From Ananas comosus (taxonomy: Eukaryota; Streptophyta; Magnoliopsida; Poales; Bromeliaceae): a stretch of DNA of 64,000 bases. Positions 24,006 through 35,619 of the stretch are shown here, piece after piece. The translations under genes and the position numbers were made by a program. Each line of letters begins with the position of its first letter. The stretch's first letter is position 1. Under the pieces are notes generated by a model. It searched no databases, was not told the origin of the DNA, and worked only from the letters and a program-made list of their open reading frames with translations. The DNA lies in the NCBI RefSeq assembly GCF_001540865.1, contig NC_033630.1, positions 2,679,432 to 2,743,431 on the forward strand. Direction: 5' to 3'.

Positions 24006-24735
24006 ACCCCGTTTGGATTGAGTATAAGAGGGGGAATAAGGGGATTATCCCCCCATCTTGTACCCAAACGAAAAAATTGGGGGGTGGGCACACTTGTTCC
24101 CACCTACCCGGTACAACCGGCTATAGTACAACCGGCTATAGGGTGGGAACAAGTGTTCCCACCCAGGGGTGGAACAACTTGTTCCTCCCCTCAGTACAAG
24201 AGAGAAAGATAGAGAGAGAGAGAGAGAGATTTTTATTTTAAATTTTAATTTTTAAAATTTATAATTTATAATTTTAAATTATAAATTTTAAAGTTTAAAT
24301 TTTAAATTTGATATTTTTAAATTTAAATTTTAAATATGATATTTTTAGTTTTTAAATTTTAAATTTGATATTTTATATCTTTCAAATTTAAATATGGTCT
24401 TAAATTTAAAATTAGATATTTAAAATTAAAATTTTGAAAATTAAAATTTTAAATTTAATTTCAAAATTTAAAATGTAAAAGTTAAAATTTTCAATTTATA
24501 ATTTTCAGTTTAAAATTTTAAATTCAATTATAGGAGTAATATCATTATTTTTTATTTATAATTACCAACTATTCTATTTTATACTCACATTTTTATCCAA
24601 ACATAATTTTTCAAATTCTAGCTTATATTCACATTTTCATCCAAACAAAAAAATACCCTTATTCCTACGAAAATTCATACTTGTACCTATTCCCGGTATA
24701 ACTAGTTCTTGCTTATACCCGAACCAAACGAAGCC
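24006..24735. mobile_element. MITE with CCCGTTTGG ends, AT-rich core
   Basis: Left end CACCCCGTTTGGATTGAG and right end GAACCAAACGAAG are imperfect inverted repeats. The interior has a GA tract, then about 300 bp of AAATTT palindromic low-complexity sequence, then ATCCAAACA-type phrases. The element at 35620 has the same order of parts. No clear target duplication here. Confidence 0.55.
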
Positions 24736-24791
24736 AACCCTGCACATTATATATAGGTCAAAATTCATATTTTATCTAATAGGAGGACTAA

Positions 24792-25503
24792 GGGCCTGTT
24801 TGGCCTAGCTTCTGAAAAAGTGATTTCTAAAAAAGTGATTTTGGTTTAGAAAAGTGATTTCTGTTAAAAGCTGTAGAGCGTTTGGCTGAGTCTGATAGAA
24901 AAGTGATTGTGCTGAAGTGATTTTAGAAAGCTGTTTGGCAAATCTTTTTTGCTGAAGTGATTTTGTAATGCTATTTAACATTAGTTATTTTTAAAACACA
25001 CTAATATCACATGCCAATATTTCAAGTTATAAATAACTATTTAATATAACAAAAGTGTATAATGATAAATATTCATTAGGATACAATTTATCTAAATGTA
25101 CTCATCAATGATACAGCAATACGATCGCGAGTTTGGGTCATGATGTAATCATCTGTTATTCCACTATAAGTCTGTGTCGAACTACTTGTACTGTTTTCAT
25201 TTTCTTCAATGTTGGGCATATAATTTATGTCTTGATCACATTTGTTGNGATAGAATTGTAATGTTTGTTTAAGGGTAATTTCGGTATTTTAGTAAAAAAA
25301 TTTAAGTTGTGAAACAGCTACAGCGGGAATCTGTTTTGAAAAAGCAGGTTTTTTCAGCTTCTGCTTTTGGAGGTTGAAGAATCAGTTTTCAGCTTTTAGG
25401 AAGCAGAATCAGATTTCTAAATATCTTTACCAAACACTCTAGCTTGGCCTAAAAGTGATTTTCAGCTGAAAATCACTTTGCAAAAGCTTAGCCAAACAGG
25501 GCC
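24792..25503. mobile_element. Tourist-like (PIF/Harbinger) MITE, 712 bp
   Basis: Terminal repeats GGGCCTGTTTGGCCTAGCTT and its complement AGCTTAGCCAAACAGGGCC are flanked by the target duplication TAA at 24789-24791 and 25504-25506. Subterminal AAAGTGATTTT motifs repeat in both orientations. One N stands at 25248 near the centre. This terminal sequence is widespread in grasses and other plants. Confidence 0.75.
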
Positions 25504-25633
25504 TAATACTCTCAGCAGCTTAGGAAATTCTAGTTGGATTAATTTTCTCTAGCGTGATAATTTATCCATTAGTATTTTATTAGATAACAAAGAAATAGGA
25601 ATTCTTACAGTAACACTTATATATATATATATA

Positions 25634-25880
25634 TAGCAGTGCTAATATGTTATTAGGAGCACAGCAGCTCTTGTATGTGCTCCTAAGTTTCTAATCATTT
25701 ATCAATTTTGTTAGATGGTTAGAGTGAGAGAAAGAAGAGAAATTAGGTTTTACAATTTCTCTTCTCTTTGATTATCTCTCCAATTTCTCTTCTTTCTCTC
25801 ATCTTAACCACCCATCAAACTAGCTTGACGAATGGTTAGAAACTTAGAAGCGCAAGATCTGCTGCGTTATTAACTCTCTC
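25634..25880. mobile_element. Short foldback element (type D ends)
   Basis: Left end reads GTTATTAGGAGCACAGCAGC then GTGCTCCTAAG; the right end carries the inverted, worn version (CTTAGAAGCGCAAGATC). Interior includes a CT-rich inverted block (AGAGAAATT / AATTTCTCTTC). Flanked by TA repeats on the left and CT then TA repeats on the right, as for the larger foldback elements. Confidence 0.5.
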
Positions 25881-26289
25881 TCTCTCTCTTTATATATATA
25901 TAATAATGAAAAAGGACTCAAATTTCAAATTGAAGTATTGTTCTTAATTTTGATATTAAGTGAAATTTTCTATTAAACTTTCGTATAATTTTGATTCTTT
26001 TACGCCGTTGAACTTGCAAATATGCCACATCGGCCGTTAAAATAATCAATATTTTGAGACTCTTTGATCACTTAGTAAACAATATTGAAAAACTATGATA
26101 TTTGATTTCTAAATAATGCTAATAGTATGATCATACTTAACAGAACTGATCGTCGAATCGAATATCTCATCATCGAAAACAACTTACAAGTACGAAAACC
26201 TCCATGCTTTCAAAAGCATAGGAGATCGACTACTACATACCCTCTCTCTCTCTCTCTCTCTCTCTCCCGTGTGTGTATATATATATATA

Positions 26290-26836
26290 GTTTGACTGAG
26301 CTACTATCGGTAGTAAACTGCTCGGTTTACTACCGATTTGTTTTTGATGATGGAGCTTTCAAATCGACGATCGGCACCGTTGAACATGATCTAGATCATT
26401 TGAATTATTTAGAAATCAAATTTTATGATTTTTTGGCATCACTAATTGAACGATCAAAGGGTCACAAAATCTATAATTTTAATGGCCGATATGGTGCGTT
26501 TGCTCGTTTAACGGTATAGAAGAGTTCAAATCAACTAAATTTTTGCTAAAAATTTTTTAAACTATTTAAAATAAGATCTAGACTCTAGATCTCAAATATA
26601 AAAATTGTATCATCACTTTTTGAAGGATTTTCATTTCCAGTCATTCATTTTTCTGTTCACTTGATGGACAAGAGAACAATATCGAAAATGTGTGAAATTT
26701 GATTTCTAGATAATTTAAATAGTTTAGATCATGTTTAACAATGCCGATCATCAATTTGGAAGCTCTATCATCGAAAATAAATCGATAATAAACCGAGCCG
26801 TTTACTACTGATAGTATTCTAGCAAAATTCTTATAT
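26290..26836. mobile_element. TA-flanked foldback MITE, copy 2 (type B ends)
   Basis: Arms start GAGCTACTATCGGTAGTAAA and end with the complementary GTTTACTACTGATAGTATTC. Inner arm GATGATGGAGCTTTCAAATC pairs with GATTTGGAAGC-type sequence on the right. CT and AT repeats on the left and TA repeats on the right. Closely related to the copy at 52810. Chance open frames inside are not genes. Confidence 0.75.
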
Positions 26837-26874
26837 AGTTAAATATATATATATAATAAATATATTAGTATATA

Positions 26875-27415
26875 AGGGTCGGCTACGTATTCCGATTATG
26901 GTACGATCGCCCTCGTATCATAATGTTGTTTTTCGATATTAGAGCTTCGAGATCGACGATTCCACACCATCTGTTAAATATTTTTTATATGTATTTTAAA
27001 ACTTCTAGAAATCAGAATTTTATTAATTTTTTTCGACATCATTTACCTTCGATCAAGAGGTCAAATTGGAACAATTTTTAACAGCCGAGGTATGAAGATA
27101 CTTGCTAGTTTACGGTGTGACTTAAAAGAATCAAAATTTCGTTAATTTTGATAGCAATTTATTCACTACTAGATAAAGATCAATAATCTCCGATCTTGAA
27201 GTTGAAGGATCCGATCATCCTTTATCTAGTCTCGTATCGATTTGATTATTTCATTGCCCACCCTGAGTGACTTTATTATGATTCGAAATTTACGAAATTT
27301 ATTTTCTAGAAGTTTCAAATATCTGATATATTTGTACGGAGAAGTGATCTCAATTTGATGCTCCATCATTGAAAAACAATTTATGGTACGAGGCTCAGAC
27401 TCATATATATGTAGT
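26875..27415. mobile_element. TA-flanked foldback MITE, copy 3 (diverged)
   Basis: Left arm GGTACGATCGCCCTCGTATC, then TTCGATATTAGAGCTTCGAG; right arm GATGCTCCATCATTGAAAAA then TTTATGGTACGAGGC. The layout equals that of the neighbours but the terminal sequence differs, and the arms are more eroded. Confidence 0.6.
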
Positions 27416-27431
27416 ATCCATTGGTATTATA

Positions 27432-27962
27432 TTATGGGCTACTAATAGCTATCGGATCACTGTGCTTCCTGCTTCCAGCGTTTATCGTTGTTGCCGACTT
27501 CGAATCGGTCGATCGCTCCGTTAAACTTGATCAGAGAGTATTTGAAGACCTAAGAAATTAAATTTATGTTTCGATATCTTGCCTAGTGAAACGAACTGGG
27601 GCTCAATCACTGCTGGAAATAAAATCTTACAAAATGTGTAATATGACATTAAAATTTTAAATCAAAGATATTGATCTTGTTTTATATAGTATAAAGAATT
27701 TTCTATCAAAATTTCATGTGATTTGGATATTTCTACACCGTTAAACTTGCAAACGGCTCACTACGGCCATTGAAATTTGTTGATTTTGAGCCCATTCAAT
27801 TACTAGGCAAATGATATCGAAAAATAATAAAATTTATTTTCTAGGTACTCCAAATACTCTAGATCAAGTTTAACGGAGCCGATCGACGATTCGAAAGTTG
27901 CAACATCGAAAACGAGCTGGAAGCAAGAAAGGCTCCGTACTTCCAATAGCATAGTAGTCTCA

Positions 27963-27965
<3 letters not shown>
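27432..27965. mobile_element. TA-flanked foldback MITE, copy 4 (type C ends)
   Basis: Left arm GCTTCCTGCTTCCAGCG...CGATCGCTCCGTTAAACTTG pairs with right arm AAGTTTAACGGAGCCGATCG...GAGCTGGAAGC. The element runs directly into the longest TA tract of the window. Confidence 0.7.

Positions 27966-28029
<64 letters not shown>
27966..28029. repeat. (TA)n microsatellite, about 32 units
   Basis: An uninterrupted TA run of about 64 bases immediately right of a foldback element. Confidence 0.95.
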
Positions 28030-28034
<5 letters not shown>

Positions 28035-28039
28035 ATCTA

Positions 28040-28870
28040 ACCTAATCAACTGAATAATTAAATACATATTAAGACCTCATGGTGACAGCAGTGTTCTTAC
28101 GCGGCTTGGCACAATAAAATTTAATTGGATGACTATGCCATTGTTATCTTCTAGTTTGCTTATGTCACTTATTTATGACACTTGTGAATGAGCTTTAGTG
28201 CAAGATTTTTTCCAAGATCTGCAAGCTAGCTCTGATTGTAGCCGTGTTGCAGGAATCGATCAACAAGCTCGGTCGGATGGACCGATTCAGATTTCGCCAG
28301 TTGTTTCTCACATAAACCGCTATATATTTAGGGTTGGTTTTGTCTTTCACAAACATATATACTAGTTGGTTAGATCTTGGCTTAGTAATGAACTTAACAG
28401 GGATTATGATTGCCACGCCATGGGGTATATATGTAGGTTCCTAATTGTCATCTTTAGTTAATTCTGCGATCTTCAAATAGAGTTCAAGTTTGGACATACT
28501 AGATTAATTGTCTGAAACAACAATTCTAGGTACGTACGTACAGTTTGATCTGGTTTGATTTGAGTCGATTTTTCGTGGAACTTAACAAAATCTCCAAATT
28601 AATTTGGATACATTAATGGGATACGGAGGTGGTGGTTGAATGCTGAAAAGCACCATTCAGGTAGCAATTAATATTGAAGTTGATACCTTGTGACATTTTC
28701 TTCGAGCAATTGATGAATTGATGCTGTGACGGTGTTGAAGAGTACAGGAAATTTGATTACGCGGTGGTTAGGGCGTCAAAGCACAAGCAAGTTGATAGAA
28801 AAGGTAGAACTTAGAGAGTAGTATTCAAAGAGTCGATATAATTGGGACATATCAAATTCATTGAATTCGA
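28040..28870. repeat. Diverged segmental duplication, copy 1
   Basis: Phrases in order (GACCTAATCAACTGAAT, GACACTTGTGAATGAGCTT, CCAAGATCTGCAA, GTTGCAGGAAT, GATTTCGCCAGT, then GAAGTTGATA and GATTACGCGGTGGTTAG) recur in the same order and orientation at 30460-31990. No protein is conserved between the copies, so it looks like old non-coding or pseudogenised DNA. Confidence 0.5.
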
Positions 28871-29814
28871 TAATAGTTAGCCCACAGAAAAATGATATGG
28901 TTTAATAAACCCACCTTTTAATAACTTTTACCCTAGAATTTTTACAATATAGAAATCGGTGTATTGTAATTTGATTAGTGAGTTGGAAAAACTTTTAAAC
29001 TTCACGAAAAGAGTGCACAAAACATTAAAACCTTATGCTCATTTGCAAAAGAGTTATCCAACCGGTTGTATCGTATTGGCGTTGCATGGTGATACCATTT
29101 TTTCTGATTCCCTGGTTATTTTTATTTGACTATTGTCTACTTTCTAATCGATAATGTAAACACTGTTACGACAAGCGCATAAACAGAAACGATCAAAAGT
29201 TATCACAAAGTAGACAAAACCAGAAAAACAGTAATATAAATGAAACGCACAAAAATTTACGTGAAAAATTTTTTGTAGAAAAAAAAAACCATTAGCGAAG
29301 AAAAAAACACTTCAATATGAAAAAGGAAGTACAATATTTACCAGAGATTACAATATGTTGTATCCCCCCCTCCTTAATTTCCCGATGTCAATGATGGACT
29401 ACAAGCTCGGGCCTATCAGCCCACCCCAGACATCTATTTCTTTCTTAACAAATTTTTCCGCTACCCACCAAAGAAATTTATTTTTTTCTTCACAAATTCT
29501 TTTTTAAAAATTGTGGCACCACAAAATTGTCGACGAGTAGGACGCCCAAAATCGAAGTTGATAACCAAATTTCAAGCCACATCTAACTAACACCATCAAA
29601 ATAGGTTAATTATGTTTAAGGATTCAGAGTAACCTAATTATAGCTTAAAATGGTAAGTACCTGGAGAAACTCTCACAAGCTATACACCGCTAGCTCAAAA
29701 TTATTATTTTTATATACTACGAAAATATTCTCATGTCTAGAAATTAAACTTTGAAGTTTTCCCGACTATATTTATGCATACACTTAATCAAAGATTAGTA
29801 TTATAATAAGAATT
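28871..29814. other. Intergenic DNA, nothing recognised
   Basis: AT-rich, with A-rich runs near 29281 and a short C run near 29365. No gene or element boundary could be fixed. Confidence 0.35.
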
Positions 29815-30352
29815 GAGCTAGAATACTATTGATAGTAAAAAATCTTTTTTGCTATCAAGTTTTTAGCCTTTGGATCAATTGCTTTCATCATTTTTAACCA
29901 TCGAATTAAATATTATAATCCAGTGGGGATCACTCAACCCTAGAAGGACCACTCAACTCTAAGCCACCGTTTAGTTCAGGGTTAAGTAAAAATTTGTTAT
30001 TCCAGGGATAGAGTTAAGTTCAGGATTAAGGTGGGATTAGAGTAATTTTATGTTTGGTTAAGAATTGGGTTTAGTTTAGGTATAGATAAAATAGTGTTTG
30101 GTTAGAGTAGGTGGGATAAGAAGGATAATGGGTAAAATAGTATTTTGTTTGGTTGGAGTAATGGGGTGGGGTGGGGTGCTCAAATTGGGTGTTTGGGAAA
30201 CTTCGGAGTTAAGGGGTTATTCCACCCCTTAACCCCAAACCAAACAGGTGTTAAGGGACTAATATCATTCTAATCCTATAATTTCTCATTCAAGGATTAA
30301 AAATTTAATAGCAAAAAGGAGCTTTTGCTATCAATAGTATTCCAGTCTAGCT
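29815..30352. mobile_element. TIR element of the foldback group, interrupted by a Tourist MITE
   Basis: Left end GAGCTAGAATACTATTGATA then TTTTTTGCTATCAAG; right end AGCTTTTGCTATCAATAGTA then TTCCAGTCTAGCTC. The ends are good inverted copies. The interior is split by the nested element at 29963-30251: CTCAACTC before and GGGACTAATATC after belong to the outer element. Confidence 0.6.
29963..30251. mobile_element. Nested Tourist-like MITE, 289 bp
   Basis: Ends GCCACCGTTTAGTTCAGGG and CCCCAAACCAAACAGGTGT are imperfect inverted repeats with target duplication TAA at 29960-29962 and 30252-30254. Interior repeats of GGTTAAG / GGGATTAG. Inserted inside the older TIR element. Confidence 0.65.
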
Positions 30353-30459
30353 CTAATAATAATATATATTTGTTAATATCTTATTATTAGATAACGGAGA
30401 TATATATAGAACTGATGATCTCATTGCTTAGCGCCTTAATTAGTATTTGCTTAGCCTCC

Positions 30460-31990
30460 TCGATCTGACCTAATCAAATGAATAAATTCATATTAAGACG
30501 TGATTCGCATAAATCGACGTTCATACTTAAGACTTAGTACATTAATTGAAAATTGCTTAGGTCACGTTTGACACTTGTGAATGAGCTTAGTTACCAAAAC
30601 TCGTTTTCCAAGATCTGCAACGTACTAATTTTGATCGTAGTTGCGTTGCAGGAATTGAGCAAGCTCTCATTCGCCTGGACCGGTTCAGATTTCGCCAGTC
30701 ATTTGCTGTAGGAACCGAGATTCCGTGTTGGATTTATTCTTCGCAAACATTTTAATTAGTTGGTTAAGTTATGGCTTAGTCAACTTATTATGATTGTCTT
30801 TTCATTTTTTTTATATATAGTGATTTATATATGTATATAGAATAGTAGCAATTGAGCTGGTTCCTTGAATAATCAACTTGGGCCTTATACTTCCAAAGGA
30901 GAAGAGGGGGGTAAAATAAAAGAAAAAATAAAAAATAAATAAATAAAGAGTAGGGGGTTGGGTGGTTCAGATATGCAATTATTTTTTTCCTTTTTTTGTT
31001 TCTTTTTAAGGTCCAAATTAATTAATATACAGTTTAGAACCGGGTCCAGGTTTAGACATGCAAAATATGCTATTCGACAATTGGGTTTTGGTCAGGGAGT
31101 CCGGCTACTCTATGGGTATAGATCCCTCTTTATTTATAAGTTTTCAATTATCTTTTTGATTATTTTCATCCATTAAATCATATTATTCAACCAACTGCTG
31201 ACTCAATCCTAGAAACCGCTATCATTCTAACCTGGAACCATTATTATCCTAACTGCACATCTCTTCATTCAATTGTCGAAAGTTTATAAGTACAAAGAGA
31301 TTTATACTTATAAAAATATAGTAATAGCCCTAGCTAGCTACTACCTATTCGGTTTGATCCAAACACGATTTTTTTGGTAGACCCTAACAAAATTCCAAAT
31401 TAAGTATATTTTTTAAAAAAATTAATCTTTTTCGCTTTATAGGCAAATCTTAAAGATAAAGCAAAAAAGAAAAAAAGAAATCAGAAGATTAAAAAGTGTA
31501 AAAAAAATAAAAAAATCTTTCGGTTCAATTTAGAGAAAAAGTGTAAAAAATATTGCTATTTGGTTTTTGGTTCGGTTAAAAAGTGTGTTCAAACAGAACC
31601 AAAACCGAAAATCAAATTTTAGTAAATTTGAAATCTGAACTGAGCCAAACTGAAAATCATATAAACCGAATCAAATAGTATTACTCTGTTTGGTTTTCGG
31701 TTTGGAACCAAACGGTGTACGCCCCCCTACTTCTGATCACGATTTGGCCTGGTGGGGTTGAATAATAATAAAAAATAAAAAATAAAAAATAAAAAAAAAA
31801 ATCAGCTAGCAGTTAATTTTGAAGTTGATATTTCAGGTGTTCTGTTTTGAGAAACAGAAACTAATAATACTCCGAGGGTGTTGGAGAAGACTAGCAGTTT
31901 GATTACATGGTGGTTAGACATGTCAAAGGTCATCCAACTTGTTAGAAATTTAGAATTTTGAAAGTGATATTAACGGAGTCAATTTAATAT
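30460..31990. repeat. Diverged segmental duplication, copy 2
   Basis: Partner of 28040-28870, longer because of extra DNA, which includes repeated GGTTTTCGGTT-type phrases around 31560-31710 and AAAAATAA repeats near 31770. Shared phrases include GACACTTGTGAATGAGCTTA, CCAAGATCTGCAA and GATTTCGCCAGTC. Non-coding as far as can be seen. Confidence 0.5.
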
Positions 31991-32376
31991 TCCACGGATC
32001 ATCAGATCTAATAAATCTGCATGTTAATAATCTTTTGCTCTGGTATCAATTAAAAATAGTTGTTATTAACTAAAAACTTAAGTTGCTAAATAGAGGATTT
32101 TTCTAAATGTCCCGGACTTTAAACTCGGGGCACTTATTTAACAACAACAGCATGACTAGAGCTCATTTGTATTTTGATTAATCGCGTAGACTCGATCTAT
32201 GTGTATATATTTTTAGTGAAATAAATTATATAAATCAGTGGTTCAATTCAAAGCTACTCTTCTTACCTAATAATAGAAATCTGGTCTGAGGGTATCTACG
32301 ACTGCACTGCAAACTCTTTCATATTCGTGATAAACGAGAGTCACGTAACAGCCTGTGTTAAACATATTATTTCTTT

Positions 32377-32794
32377 GGGGAAACTTCAAATACCTCCCGT
32401 GGTTTCGTACTTTCTCACTTTAGTAACATGTGGTTTAAAGTGTTTCAAGTTAGTACCATGTGGTTTCGCACTTTCTCACTTTAGTACCCTGTAGTTTCAA
32501 GTGTATCAAGTTAGTATCCTATGATTTTATTTTTGTATTAAGTTAGTACACTGTGGTTTCAATTTTCTCTTTTTATTATTTATTTCTGGGTATATAATTT
32601 AATGAAACATTAAACCATAGAATACTAAAGTGAGAAAGTGCGAAACCTCAGGGTACTAATTTCATACACTTGAAACCACAGGGTACTAAAGTGAGAAAGT
32701 GCGAAACCACAGAATACTAACTTGATACATTTTAAACCACAGGATACTAAAGTAAAAAAGTGCGAAACCACATGGGGGCATTTGAAGTTTCCCC
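32377..32794. mobile_element. Mutator-like foldback element with internal repeat phrase
   Basis: Ends GGGGAAACTTCAAATACC and GGCATTTGAAGTTTCCCC are inverted repeats that continue into TGGTTTCGCACTTTCTCAC. That phrase with TTTAGTACCCTGTGG is repeated several times in each arm. A 9-bp near-duplication (TATTTCTTT at 32368-32376, TATTTTTTT at 32795-32803) fits Mutator-type insertion. No transposase. Confidence 0.6.
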
Positions 32795-33059
32795 TATTTT
32801 TTTTGGTGGGATAATGGATGCTGGTGAATCAGAGTCAAATCTATCTTTTGGGAAGCGAAGTCCCCTTGGAAAGGCGCCGAAGGGGTTGAAAAGGAAAAAG
32901 AATTATCATTCAACTAACATACAGTCAGAATCTCTAGAAACTAGGATTGTGGCAATTGTCATTTTTGTTAGTTCCTTTTGTATTTTGCATATTTACTTTC
33001 CTTCCAAACCACATCATTGTATCACCTAAATTTCAACTACTAAAACTTCTCACCATTTC

Positions 33060-33465
33060 TTTTTGAGAAATAAGTAGCAAACTACCTGCTTCATTCATTA
33101 AGCGAAATGAACTAAGCGTACATGATGGAGACAGCTTGGGCCTCCTGAAAGAGCCGAAAAAATACAAGAAAGAAAATCCAAAATAAAGAATTCTACACCT
33201 ACCGATTAGAGAAAGTAAACAAAAAAAGCGGGGTGGATAACGAGAAGGAAGAAATGGGGACCGAGCATGGAAGAAGGGACAAGCAAGGGTCAAAGGGCTC
33301 CGTTCCAGGCATTGGTTAAAGAAGCGACACGTTCAAAAGCCCGGATAGCATTGGGAAGCACCTCGCGGAAGATAGTGTTGTTGCGCTCAGTTCAGACAAC
33401 CCACCAGATTGCCGCCAAACGGATTAAACTTTTCGATTTCGTGGTGGCATTGGGTTAAACGGGTT
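33060..33465 (-). mobile_element. 5'-truncated L1-type LINE, 3' fragment
   Basis: Read on the minus strand, the fragment encodes the C-terminal end of a plant LINE ORF2: AAIWWVV, then a stop where a Trp codon is expected, then TERNNTIFREVLP. The stop after NAWNGAL closes ORF2. A short 3' UTR follows, ending GAAGCAGGTAGTTTGCTAC and CTCAAAAAG. Exact 17-bp duplications AAACTTCTCACCATTTC flank it (33043-33059 and 33466-33482), proving target-primed insertion of a truncated copy. Its 3' tail matches the SINE tails in this window. Confidence 0.85.
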
Positions 33466-33489
33466 AAACTTCTCACCATTTCATTGACT

Positions 33490-34050
33490 CTTTTTTGCTT
33501 CCCTACTGAAAAATAAGTTAATTTAATCTCAATTCTACTAAGCCAACCTTTGACTAATTACTCTTTTTTTTTGCGAAGTTAAGGACGAGAAATTAATTAG
33601 TCAATCAACGTTACACCATAGGGCCACCTACTGATTTTGTTTCTTAAGAAGTTTTGTAATAACCTTCTGAGAGATTCTAGATGCTGTAGAACTCTTCAAT
33701 TGTGGTAACCTTAATTTTAACATTTCCACGCAACTATTGAAGGGGTGGTGCACATAAAGAATTAATTCAAGTGATTAATAATTAAGATCCCCAAAAACCC
33801 CCAATTAGCAGTTCAACAGCTCTAGAATTGTCAACAGGATATGAAATAATTCCTCAAAGATTTAATAATAGCACAAGCATTCCTATTTTGGATGGATGTT
33901 CTCAAAAAAACAAAAAAAAAAAGAAAAAAAAAGGAGAGAGAGAGAGCAAAATAAACTAAAATTCATGTTAGCTTCATATTCTTTCAGGACTCATTGCGTT
34001 ATTGAATTACAGTTGACAACACATAATTCTTATACAAGTGTTAGTGAAAC
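33490..34050. other. Intergenic DNA, nothing recognised
   Basis: AT-rich with an A/G-rich run near 33905-33950. No feature supported. Confidence 0.35.
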
Positions 34051-34067
34051 AATGGCATTGTATTGTT

Positions 34068-34234
34068 TTTTTTTTTTTTTTTTGAGAGAGAGAGAGAGAT
34101 AGGTAGCACGCTACCACTTTATTTATTTTATTTAGAAATAAACTTAGCTGAAAATGTGAATCAATTAAAATTCGAATTTGAGATCTCGAGTATCAACCAT
34201 AAAATCCTTTGCCACTTGCTCTAAGGACGGTCAA
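34068..34234 (-). mobile_element. SINE, full length
   Basis: Minus-strand copy with a T tract plus GA run at its tail end, the GGTAGCACGCTACC tail hairpin, and box B and box A to the right. The target duplication differs at one base: AATGGCATTGTATTGTT at 34051-34067 and AATGACATTGTATTGTT at 34235-34251. Confidence 0.85.
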
Positions 34235-34559
34235 TAATGACATTGTATTGTTAAGGTTAATTTTGAGTCTATTTTCTATCAGATTGATTTATGTTATTTC
34301 TGTCGTTCCTAAAGCCTCCTCCCTTTTAAAAAGTTTTGAGGCCATATCTCACATCCACCATTTTATGGCAAATATTTTTATTTACTACTTTTTTCTAACT
34401 TTTAATCATTGTCTTTTCAATTACTGTACGAAATATAATTTACTTAATATTCATCGTGCATGCAAACAGAATGCATTAAGACTATTTTTAGATGAGAAAT
34501 GTTAAGCCTACAACCGAAAAAAGGGTTGTAATTTCTAAAGCCCCTTGATGTAGAGGTGC

Positions 34560-35575
34560 CTCTTGTGTGCTATTAGGAGCACGGAGGCCTCCGTGCTCGT
34601 AAGTCATTTTTTATGATAGAGCTTCTGAATCGACAATCGGCTCCATTAGACTTGATCTAGCGTATTTGAACTATCTAGAAAATAATTTTTGTAATTTTTC
34701 TATATCATTTTCCTAGCGATCGAAAGGGTTCAAAATCAACAATTTTTAATGGTTGATGTATACCGTTTGCAAGTTTAACGGTGTAGGAGTATTCAAATCA
34801 GATAAAATTTTGATAGAAAATTTTTTATACTATTTACAGCAAGATCAATATGTTTGATCGAAAATTTTAATGCTATATCACCACTTTTTATGAGATTTTT
34901 ATTTTCAGCCGTTGATTTTGAATCCTTTCGATCGTTAGGTAAATGATATAGAAAAGTCAAAAAATTTATTTTCTAGATACTTCAAATATGCTAGATCAAG
35001 TCTAACGGAGCCGATCATCAATTCGGAAGCTCCATCATCGAAAATGGCTTAGGAGTACGGAGGCCACCGTGCTCCTAAGCCATTTTTGATGATAGAGCTT
35101 CCGAATCGACGATCGGCTCCGTTAGACTGGATCTAGCATATTGAAACTATTTAGAAAATAATTTTTATTTTTTTTCGATATCATTTTCCTAGCGATCGAA
35201 AGGGTTCAAAATCAACAATTTTTAATGGTTGATGTATACCGTTTGCAAGTTTAACGGTGTAGGAGTATTCAAATCAGATAAAATTTTGATAGAAAATTCT
35301 TTATACTATTTACAGCAAAATCAATATGTTTGATCGAAAATTTTAATGTTATATCACCACTTTTTATGGAATTTTTATTTTCAACCCGTTGATTTTGAAT
35401 CCTTTCGGTTGTTAAGTAAATGATATCGAAAAGCCATAAAATTTATTTTCTACATACTTCAAATATACTAGATCAAGTCTAACAAAGCCGATCATCAATT
35501 CGGAAGCTCCATCATTAAAAACGGCTTAGGAGCACGGAAGCCTATGTGCTCCTAATAGCACACAAGACCTACTCT
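34560..35575. mobile_element. Tandem dimer of the foldback MITE (type D ends)
   Basis: Three copies of the terminal palindrome (GCACGGAGGCCTCCGTGC and variants) stand near 34580, 35055 and 35540, separated by two nearly identical element bodies of about 480 bp. The central terminus serves as the right end of the first unit and the left end of the second. Body landmarks such as GATCGGCTCCGTTAGACT and GTTTGCAAGTTTAACGGTGT occur once per unit at a constant spacing. TA repeats follow on the right. Confidence 0.8.
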
Positions 35576-35619
35576 ATATATATATATAAAAGGATTCAAA
35601 GATTTACAAAATTCTTTTA

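Noticed and set aside
26127..26519. 130-codon open frame
   Set aside because: Lies mostly inside the foldback element at 26290 and a similar frame appears antisense at 53133-53342, so it is a repeat translation.
27966..28029. CRISPR-like or satellite array
   Set aside because: A simple TA microsatellite with no spacers; CRISPR arrays are not expected in plant nuclear DNA.
33267..33458. Plus-strand open frame of 63 codons
   Set aside because: It is the opposite strand of the LINE ORF2 fragment.
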